Source: Actinomycetota bacterium
GTDB lineage: Bacteria; Actinomycetota; Thermoleophilia; Gaiellales; Gaiellaceae
Length of the DNA: 10,568 nt
Assembly: GCA_013698195.1 (NCBI GenBank)
Contig: JACCVK010000233.1
Coordinates: 1-10,568, forward strand
Direction of reading: 5' to 3'
The notes under the pieces: model-generated
The model's database searches: none
Told to the model about the DNA's origin: nothing
Seen by the model: only the letters and a program-made list of their open reading frames with translations
Part shown: positions 5,838 through 10,568 of the stretch, piece by piece
Layout of the letters: the number at the start of each line of letters is the position of its first letter
Position numbering within the stretch: the stretch's first letter is position 1
Program-made: the position numbers and the translations under genes

Positions 5838-6329
5838 ATGGGCCACGTCCTCGACCCACGCGTCGACATCGGGCACGTCCACCTGAAGGTGGCGGACATC
5901 GACCGCGCCCTCGCCTTCTGGCGCGATGTTCTGGGCTTCGAGGAACAGGCGCGCATGGGCGACCAGGCGGCGTTCATCTCCGCGGGCGGCTATCACCACC
6001 ACATCGGGCTCAACACCTGGGAGTCGAAGGACGGCTCGCCGCCACCGCCGGGCCGGACGGGCCTCTACCACGTCGCCGTGCGCTTCCCCGGCCGGCAGAC
6101 GCTCGCCGAGGCCGTCCAGCGGGTGCTCCAGGCAGGCGTCCAGCTCGACGGCGCTTCCGACCACGGCGTCAGCGAGGCGATCTACCTCCGCGATCCGGAC
6201 GACAACGGCGTCGAGCTCTATCGCGACCGGCCGCGGGAGGAGTGGCCACGACAGCAAGAAGGCGAGTCGATCGCGATGTACTCGCGGCCGCTGGACGTGC
6301 AGGCGCTGCTTGCGGAGGCGGCTGACTGA
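5838..6329 (+). CDS. VOC family protein, CatE/glyoxalase-like
   Basis: This 163-residue protein has the two beta-alpha-beta-beta-beta modules of the vicinal oxygen chelate fold. Module one begins IGHVHLKVADIDRALAFW (11-28); the segment GGYHHHIGLNTW (50-61) is typical of CatE-like catechol 2,3-dioxygenases and relatives. Module two holds LYHVAVRF (76-83) and YLRDPDDNGVELYRD (116-130). Likely metal ligands are H15, H78 and E126, all present, so a metal-dependent reaction is expected. CatE of Bacillus has two such halves; this protein is single-length, so the active site may form in a dimer. The substrate cannot be named. GGGAG sits only one base before the ATG at 5838, too close for a normal ribosome site, so initiation may be leaderless. 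It ends against the convergent SRPBCC gene. Confidence 0.85.
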   Translation: MGHVLDPRVDIGHVHLKVADIDRALAFWRDVLGFEEQARMGDQAAFISAGGYHHHIGLNTWESKDGSPPPPGRTGLYHVAVRFPGRQTLAEAVQRVLQAGVQLDGASDHGVSEAIYLRDPDDNGVELYRDRPREEWPRQQEGESIAMYSRPLDVQALLAEAAD

Positions 6330-6337
6330 TCGCACTC

Positions 6338-6376
6338 GGCGGCGTCATCGCCGCCAGCTCCGGCTCTGCCTAGAGC
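6338..6376. terminator. Two hairpins between convergent VOC and SRPBCC genes
   Basis: GGCGGCG (6338-6344) and CGCCGCC (6349-6355) form a perfect seven-bp stem with a TCAT loop. A second, weaker stem, GCTCT (6363-6367) with AGAGC (6372-6376), follows. They fill the 62-base gap between two converging stops. No T-tract follows on either strand, so the terminator role rests on position. Confidence 0.4.
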
Positions 6377-6391
6377 GTCGGGTCGGCTCGC

Positions 6392-6847
6392 TCAGGCACC
6401 CGCGGCGACACGGGACTTGTTCTCGACGTAGGTCTTCAGGCCATCGAGCTCGTCCTCCGTCGAGCGTGCCATCGAGCCCTTGAGGAACGGCGCACCGACA
6501 CGGGCGAGAACCGACTTCGGCTCGAACGTCCAGTCGAACGTTACGTGCGTGCCGCCTTCCGTAGGCGCGAGAACGAGCTCGGCCTCGAAGCTCGCAGCCT
6601 TCCAGCTCCCGTTGATGCCCAGGCGACGCGGAGGTTCGAGCACTGTGACGACGTCCTCGAGCTCGATCTCCCGGCGGCCGAAGCGTAGGACCTCGCGGAT
6701 ACGTGAGCCCACCGCGAGCGGCTCGCCGTCCAGCGGCCGGAACTCGACGAGCGCCGGTCGCCAGGCTGTATGTGTCGACGGGTCGGAGATCACCGCCCAC
6801 ACGTCGTCGGGCGAGGCGTTGATGTCGATGTGCTCGGTGATCCGCAA
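6392..6847 (-). CDS. SRPBCC (polyketide cyclase/START-like) family protein
   Basis: The product is about 151 residues from a TTG at 6847. It opens with RITEHIDINASPDDVWAVI, the first strand and helix of the SRPBCC helix-grip fold, where DVW and the following ISDPSTHTAWRP are family landmarks. The middle holds GSRIREVLRFGRREIELEDVV and GGTHVTFDWTFEP, alternating strands that line a hydrophobic ligand cavity. The long C-terminal helix (about 125-145) closes it. Proteins of this group bind or modify hydrophobic small molecules; the ligand is unknown. The frame stays open to a TTG at 6940, but the extra residues do not resemble the family and would overlap korA. TACGCT (minus strand, 6862 to 6857) lies nine bases before the chosen start, compatible with a leaderless transcript. 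It diverges from the korA operon. Confidence 0.78.
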   Translation of the reverse strand: MRITEHIDINASPDDVWAVISDPSTHTAWRPALVEFRPLDGEPLAVGSRIREVLRFGRREIELEDVVTVLEPPRRLGINGSWKAASFEAELVLAPTEGGTHVTFDWTFEPKSVLARVGAPFLKGSMARSTEDELDGLKTYVENKSRVAAGA

Positions 6848-6931
6848 CGTCGGTCCAGCGTAGCCTCCGCAATCGGTGTGCGGCGGCGCCGGAGTGTCAG
6901 CTATACCTCGGAGATCGCGAAGTCCAAACCT

Positions 6932-8764
6932 GTGGAGCAACTCGAGCGGGTCGTCATCCGCTTCGCAGGCGACTCCGGTGACGGCATGCAGCTGACGGGG
7001 GATCGCTTCACGAGCGAGACCGCCGTCTTCGGAAACGATCTGGCGACGTTTCCCGACTTTCCGGCGGAGATTCGTGCCCCCGCGGGCTCCTTACCGGGGG
7101 TCTCCGGGTTTCAGGTGCACTTCGCCGATCACGACATCCTCACGCCGGGCGACCAGCCGAACGTGCTCGTTGCCATGAATCCCGCTGCACTGAAGGTGAA
7201 CATCGGCGACCTCGCGAAGGGAGGGACGGTCATCGTCAACACCGACGCCTTCTCGGAGCGCAACCTGCAAAAGGCGGCGTATACGGCGAGCCCACTCGAG
7301 GACGGGTCGCTCTCGGACTTCCACGTCCATGAAGTCGCGCTGTCGTCGATGACGATCGAGGCGCTGAAGGAGGTCGACGGGATCACCTCCCGCGAGGCCG
7401 AGCGCTCGAAGAACTTCTTCGCGCTCGGGCTCATGTCGTGGCTCTATCACCGGCCGGTCGAAGGAACGCTCGCGTTCATCGAGTCGAAGTTCTCGAAGCG
7501 CCCCGAGATCGCAGAGGCAAACGCGAAGGCCTTCAAGGCCGGCTGGAACTACGGCGAGACGTCCGAGGACTTCGCGATCTCGTATGAGGTCGCTCCGGCG
7601 CCCCTCGCACCCGGCACGTATCGGCAGATCTCCGGAAACACGGCGCTCTCGTACGGGCTCATCGCCGCGAGCAGGCTTTCAGGGCTGCCGCTCTTCCTCG
7701 GCGCGTACCCGATCACGCCGGCGTCCGGCATCCTCGAGGAACTCGCGCCGCTCAAGCACTTCGGGGTGAGGACGTTTCAGGCAGAGGACGAGATCGCGGC
7801 GTCCGGCGCCGCACTGGGGGCCGCGTTCGGCGGCTCGCTCGCGGTCACGACGTCTGCTGGCCCCGGCGTGGTGCTGAAGTCCGAGACGGTTGGGCTCGCA
7901 GTGACTCTCGAGCTGCCACTCCTGATCGTGGACGTCCAGCGCGCCGGGCCGTCCACCGGTATGCCAACGAAGCCCGAGCAGGCCGATCTCCTGCTGGTCA
8001 TGTTCGGCCGGAACTCGGAGTCGCCGGTGCCCGTCGTCGCCGCTTCGACGCCGGCGGGCTGCTTCGACGCTGCCATCGAGGCCGCCCGGATTGCGATCAA
8101 GTACCGGACGCCGGTCTTCCTGCTCTCGGACGCGTACCTCGCAAACGGCTCCGAGCCGTGGCTCATTCCCGACGTGGACTTGCTTCCGGACATCTCGACC
8201 GAGTTCGCGACGACGCCGAACGACGGCGAGCGCTTCCTGCCGTACAAGCGCAACGACGAGACGCTCGCGCGCCCGTGGGCGCTTCCGGGTACGCCCGGGC
8301 TCGAGCACCGCATCGGCGGCCTCGAGAAGGAGACTGAGACCGGCAACGTCTCGTACGATCCCGACAACCACGACCTCATGGTCCGGTTGCGCGCGGCCAA
8401 GGTCGCAGGGATCGCCGCCGACATCCGCGAGCTCGAAGTGGACGACCCGGACGGCGCGGACACGCTCGTTCTCGGCTGGGGCTCGACGTACGGTGCGATC
8501 GGCGCGGCGGCTCGGCGCGTGCGTGCCAGCGGGCGAAAGGTCGCGACGGCGCACCTGCACCACCTAAACCCGTTTCCCCGCAACACGGGCGAGATCGTGC
8601 GTGCGTACGACAAGGTCCTGGTCCCGGAGATCAATCTCGGGCAGCTACGCATGCTTCTCCGCGCCGAGTACCTGGTCGACGCGATCGGTTACAACAAGGT
8701 GCGAGGCCGGCCGTTCCAGGCGGCCGAGCTCGAAGGCGCGATCATCGTGCTGGTGGATTCATGA
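6932..8764 (+). CDS. korA: 2-oxoacid:ferredoxin oxidoreductase, fused gamma-alpha subunit (KorA)
   Basis: With KorB this enzyme oxidatively decarboxylates a 2-oxoacid, probably 2-oxoglutarate, to its acyl-CoA and passes electrons to ferredoxin. From the GTG at 6932 the protein has 610 residues. The gamma domain (1 to about 200) starts RVVIRFAGDSGDGMQLTGDRF (residue 6 onward) and includes VLVAMNPAAL (78-87). The alpha domain follows, with GAYPITPASGILEEL (257-271), QAEDEIAASGAALGAAFGG (283-301), TSAGPGVVLKSE (307-318) and QRAGPSTGMPTKPEQ (336-350). The C-terminal domain begins TLVLGWGSTYGAI (511-523). The fusion and motifs match mycobacterial and streptomycete KorA. The start is uncertain: an in-frame GTG at 6878 adds 18 residues, and neither has a Shine-Dalgarno. 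The stop overlaps the next gene by ATGA. Substrate assignment rests on resemblance to actinobacterial KorA. Confidence 0.9.
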   Translation: MEQLERVVIRFAGDSGDGMQLTGDRFTSETAVFGNDLATFPDFPAEIRAPAGSLPGVSGFQVHFADHDILTPGDQPNVLVAMNPAALKVNIGDLAKGGTVIVNTDAFSERNLQKAAYTASPLEDGSLSDFHVHEVALSSMTIEALKEVDGITSREAERSKNFFALGLMSWLYHRPVEGTLAFIESKFSKRPEIAEANAKAFKAGWNYGETSEDFAISYEVAPAPLAPGTYRQISGNTALSYGLIAASRLSGLPLFLGAYPITPASGILEELAPLKHFGVRTFQAEDEIAASGAALGAAFGGSLAVTTSAGPGVVLKSETVGLAVTLELPLLIVDVQRAGPSTGMPTKPEQADLLLVMFGRNSESPVPVVAASTPAGCFDAAIEAARIAIKYRTPVFLLSDAYLANGSEPWLIPDVDLLPDISTEFATTPNDGERFLPYKRNDETLARPWALPGTPGLEHRIGGLEKETETGNVSYDPDNHDLMVRLRAAKVAGIAADIRELEVDDPDGADTLVLGWGSTYGAIGAAARRVRASGRKVATAHLHHLNPFPRNTGEIVRAYDKVLVPEINLGQLRMLLRAEYLVDAIGYNKVRGRPFQAAELEGAIIVLVDS

Positions 8765-8961
8765 GCCTCGCCTCCGGTTTCTCTTGGCGCTCGACCAAGG
8801 ACGGCCGAGTCCTGATCGATTGGCGCGGACGCACGGTGACGACCCTCGCCGGCAAGCGCGCGGGGCGCTTTCTCACCGACGTCGAGAGCGCCGACGAGGA
8901 GGGTACGCAACTCCTCCTCGCGCGAGTCACCGGCAACTTCAAACGGGGGAACGAACGATGA
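8761..8961 (+). CDS. Conserved-looking 66-residue protein of unknown function between korA and korB
   Basis: I do not know a function for this gene. Its ATG shares an ATGA overlap with the korA stop, and its own TGA shares an ATGA overlap with the korB start, so all three are almost certainly co-translated. The product is small, soluble and strongly charged, with no membrane segment and no cysteine, so it should not hold an FeS cluster by itself. It starts MSLASGFSWRSTKDGRV, continues with a likely beta-hairpin (RVLIDWRGRTVTTLAG, 16-31), an amphipathic helix (KRAGRFLTDVESADEEG, 32-48) and a second helix ending GNFKRGNER (58-66). I recall unannotated actinobacterial small proteins with similar FSWR...KDGRV and ATGNFKRGNER ends, but cannot confirm this. 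Position suggests a role in assembly, stability or partner binding of the oxidoreductase; this is inference. Confidence 0.82.
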   Translation: MSLASGFSWRSTKDGRVLIDWRGRTVTTLAGKRAGRFLTDVESADEEGTQLLLARVTGNFKRGNER

Positions 8962-9986
8962 GCGGGAGCGGCAACGGACACGAGCTCGTGCAGCTAACTG
9001 CGAAGGACTTCAAGTCCGACCAGGAGGTGCGCTGGTGCCCGGGTTGCGGCGACTACGCGATCCTCAACGTCATCCAGGGGTTCATGCCCGAGCTCGGGCT
9101 CGCGCGTGAGCGGATCGTCTTCGTCTCCGGAATCGGCTGCGCCGCCCGCTTCCCGTACTACATGCAGACGTATGGCATGCACTCGATCCACGGCCGCGCA
9201 CCCGCGATCGCGACGGGACTTGCTGCGACGCGGCCGGATCTCTCGGTCTGGGTCGTGACGGGGGACGGCGACGCACTTTCGATCGGCGGGAACCACCTGA
9301 TCCACGCACTCCGCCGCAACGTCAATCTCAAGATCCTGGTCTTCAACAACCAAATCTATGGGCTGACGAAGGGCCAGTACTCACCGACCTCCGAGCGTGG
9401 GAAGGTGACGAAGTCGACGCCTATGGGCTCGCTCGACCATCCGTTCAACCCGCTCTCGGTCGCGATCGGCGCGGAGGCGTCGTTCGTCGCGCGCGCGATC
9501 GACACCGACAAGAAGGGACTGACGGACGTGCTCGGAGCTGCGACGCGACATCGCGGCTCCGCATTCGTCGAGATCCTCCAGAACTGCAACATCTACAACG
9601 ACGGCGCGTTCGCCCACGTGCGCGAGCAGAAGGAAAACCGGATCTACCTCGAGCATGGGTCGCCGATCCGTTTCGGTGCGGAGGGCGAGAAAGGCGTCGT
9701 GCAGGACGCGGACGGGTCCGTGCGCGTGGTCGACGTGACGGACGTCGAGGAGGGAGAGTTGCTCGTCCACGACGCGCACCAACGCGAGCCAAGCCTCGCG
9801 TTCGCGCTCTCGCGCATCACGTTCGACACCGACGAGGCTGTGCCGCTTGGGGTGTTCCGCGCCGTCGAGCGAGCGGTGTACGACGATCTCATGAGCGAGC
9901 AGCTCGAGGTGGCGAGGACGACGGCGGGCAAGGGCGACCTCGAGGCGCTGTTGCACTCGGGCGACACCTGGACCGTCGGCGGCTGA
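8958..9986 (+). CDS. korB: 2-oxoacid:ferredoxin oxidoreductase, beta subunit (KorB)
   Basis: The 342-residue thiamine-diphosphate and FeS-binding subunit partners KorA. WCPGCGDYAIL (26-36), GIGC (58-61) and LQNCNIYND (207-215) supply cysteines C27, C30, C61 and C210, the set expected to hold one [4Fe-4S] cluster. HGRAPAIATGLA (78-89), the ThDP motif TGDGDALSIGGNHLIHALRR (101-120) and FNNQIYGLTKGQYSPTS (129-145) match the family closely. The ATG at 8958 is set by CGGGGGA a few bases upstream and by an ATGA overlap with the small upstream gene; a longer reading in the same frame from 8601 only shadows korA. Residues 235-342 form the usual C-terminal extension. No ferredoxin gene or delta subunit is in view, so the electron acceptor is encoded elsewhere. 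The gene ends 32 bases from a convergent hydrolase. Confidence 0.95.
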   Translation: MSGSGNGHELVQLTAKDFKSDQEVRWCPGCGDYAILNVIQGFMPELGLARERIVFVSGIGCAARFPYYMQTYGMHSIHGRAPAIATGLAATRPDLSVWVVTGDGDALSIGGNHLIHALRRNVNLKILVFNNQIYGLTKGQYSPTSERGKVTKSTPMGSLDHPFNPLSVAIGAEASFVARAIDTDKKGLTDVLGAATRHRGSAFVEILQNCNIYNDGAFAHVREQKENRIYLEHGSPIRFGAEGEKGVVQDADGSVRVVDVTDVEEGELLVHDAHQREPSLAFALSRITFDTDEAVPLGVFRAVERAVYDDLMSEQLEVARTTAGKGDLEALLHSGDTWTVGG

Positions 9987-9999
9987 TCCGCGCTACGCC

Positions 10000-10026
10000 C
10001 AGGCTTTACGGCGCAGGCTTACGGCG
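10000..10026. repeat. Short tandem duplication at the 3' end of the dehalogenase gene
   Basis: CAGGCTTTACGGCG (10000-10013) is followed directly by CAGGCTTACGGCG (10014-10026), the same unit lacking one T. The second copy contains the stop codon (10019-10021, minus strand) and the last two codons of the hydrolase; the first lies just outside it. This looks like a slipped-strand duplication between two convergent genes. Confidence 0.6.
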
Positions 10027-10568
10027 ACTGCTCGAGAAACCGAACGACGCGTTCCGCGATCTCCTCGCCCTTTTCCTCCTGGAGGAAGTGACCGGCACCC
10101 GCGATGATCTCGGCCGGACCGGCGCCCGGGATGCGTGCTGCCAGGCGCTCCGCTGCCTCCGGCGTGAAGATCGGATCCGAGTCCGAGAAGAGGACTAGCG
10201 TCGGCTTCTCCCAGCGCTCCATTGCGTCGCGCACCTCGAGCATCTTCGCGGCGGACGGGTGCTCGAGCTCGGTCGGGACGAGCTCCGGGAAGGCGAGCAC
10301 GCCCGCCTTCGACTCCGGCGTCGGGAACGGCGCGTTGTAGCCGTCGACGACGTCGTCAGCGAGCTGCGTCACGCTCGAGATCCGGACCAGCTGTCCGGGG
10401 ATGAGCTCGCTGCCGACGCGCCGCAGGAACTCGCGGAACCGAAGCCACTCCTGAGACGGAGCGCTGCCCGCCCCGATGCCCGTGTTGAGGATGACAAGCC
10501 GCGCCACGCGATATGGGTGGTCGACCGCGAGCCGCAGACCGATCGGCCCGCCCCAGTCCTGGACCACG
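10019..10568 (-). CDS. Haloalkane dehalogenase-like alpha/beta hydrolase, cut by the right edge
   Basis: Only the C-terminal 183 residues or so are in the window; the frame continues past the edge, so the GTG at 10567 is an internal valine of VVQDWGGPIGLRLA. In class-I haloalkane dehalogenases such as DhlA of Xanthobacter, the nucleophile and a halide-stabilising tryptophan lie in the similar VVQDWGG motif, and both are here (Asp then Trp). The catalytic acid is likely the second Asp of LFSDSDPIF, and the base is the His of GAGHFLQEE, again matching DhlA-like AGHFVQE. A cap domain lies between (about GAGSAPSQEWLRF to ELVPTELEHP). The expected reaction is hydrolysis of a carbon-halogen bond to an alcohol and halide. 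Other alpha/beta hydrolases share this layout, and the N-terminal half with the oxyanion hole is not visible. Confidence 0.8.
   Translation of the reverse strand, partial: VVQDWGGPIGLRLAVDHPYRVARLVILNTGIGAGSAPSQEWLRFREFLRRVGSELIPGQLVRISSVTQLADDVVDGYNAPFPTPESKAGVLAFPELVPTELEHPSAAKMLEVRDAMERWEKPTLVLFSDSDPIFTPEAAERLAARIPGAGPAEIIAGAGHFLQEEKGEEIAERVVRFLEQSP

Noticed and set aside
6848..6940. A longer SRPBCC protein starting at the TTG at 6940
   Set aside because: The added 31 residues do not resemble the family N-terminus and would overlap the start of korA on the other strand.
7679..8563. Minus-strand frames of more than 290 codons inside korA
   Set aside because: KorA motifs run continuously on the plus strand through this region. 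The antisense products are Arg/Ala/Ser-rich and match nothing.

Overview
The window is strongly GC-rich, with codons ending mostly in G or C, densely packed genes, several GTG or TTG starts and few Shine-Dalgarno sites. It carries a KorA with the gamma and alpha domains fused, paired with KorB, as in mycobacteria and streptomycetes. Together this points to a high-GC Actinomycetota chromosome, perhaps a deep-branching one of the Thermoleophilia/Gaiellales type. The lineage is inferred from style and remembered homologues, not from a search. I see no tRNA, rRNA, CRISPR array, transposase, integrase or phage gene.

Layout, left to right. (1) A GC-rich palindrome (3-29) lies just beyond the end of proC (minus strand, 45-866). 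Upstream of proC are a 36-codon remnant resembling a methyltransferase N-terminus (876-986) and an AlkA-like DNA glycosylase (983-1804); the remnant's start overlaps the glycosylase stop by four bases. (2) On the plus strand, a small SAM-dependent methyltransferase (1847-2458) overlaps a polytopic O-antigen ligase/polymerase-like protein (2448-3800). This looks like an orphan surface-glycan pair. (3) A cold-shock protein gene (3912-4121) and a free-standing IF-1 gene (4191-4412) form a likely dicistron. The csp leader can fold so that its strong Shine-Dalgarno site is paired, and a 10-bp perfect hairpin separates the two genes. (4) A secreted PA-domain M28 metallopeptidase (minus, 4441-5772) diverges from a one-domain VOC/CatE-like protein (plus, 5838-6329). 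(5) An SRPBCC protein (minus, 6392-6847) diverges from the korA operon. (6) korA, a 66-residue unknown gene and korB (about 6932-9986) are joined by ATGA overlaps at both junctions. (7) A class-I haloalkane dehalogenase-like hydrolase (minus, from 10019) runs off the right edge.

The clearest functional unit is korA-X-korB: a 2-oxoacid:ferredoxin oxidoreductase, probably for 2-oxoglutarate, with a small protein of unknown function encoded between its two subunits. That small gene is the best candidate for something undescribed. The csp leader helix and the csp-infA pairing, which puts two OB-fold translation/RNA proteins together, come next.
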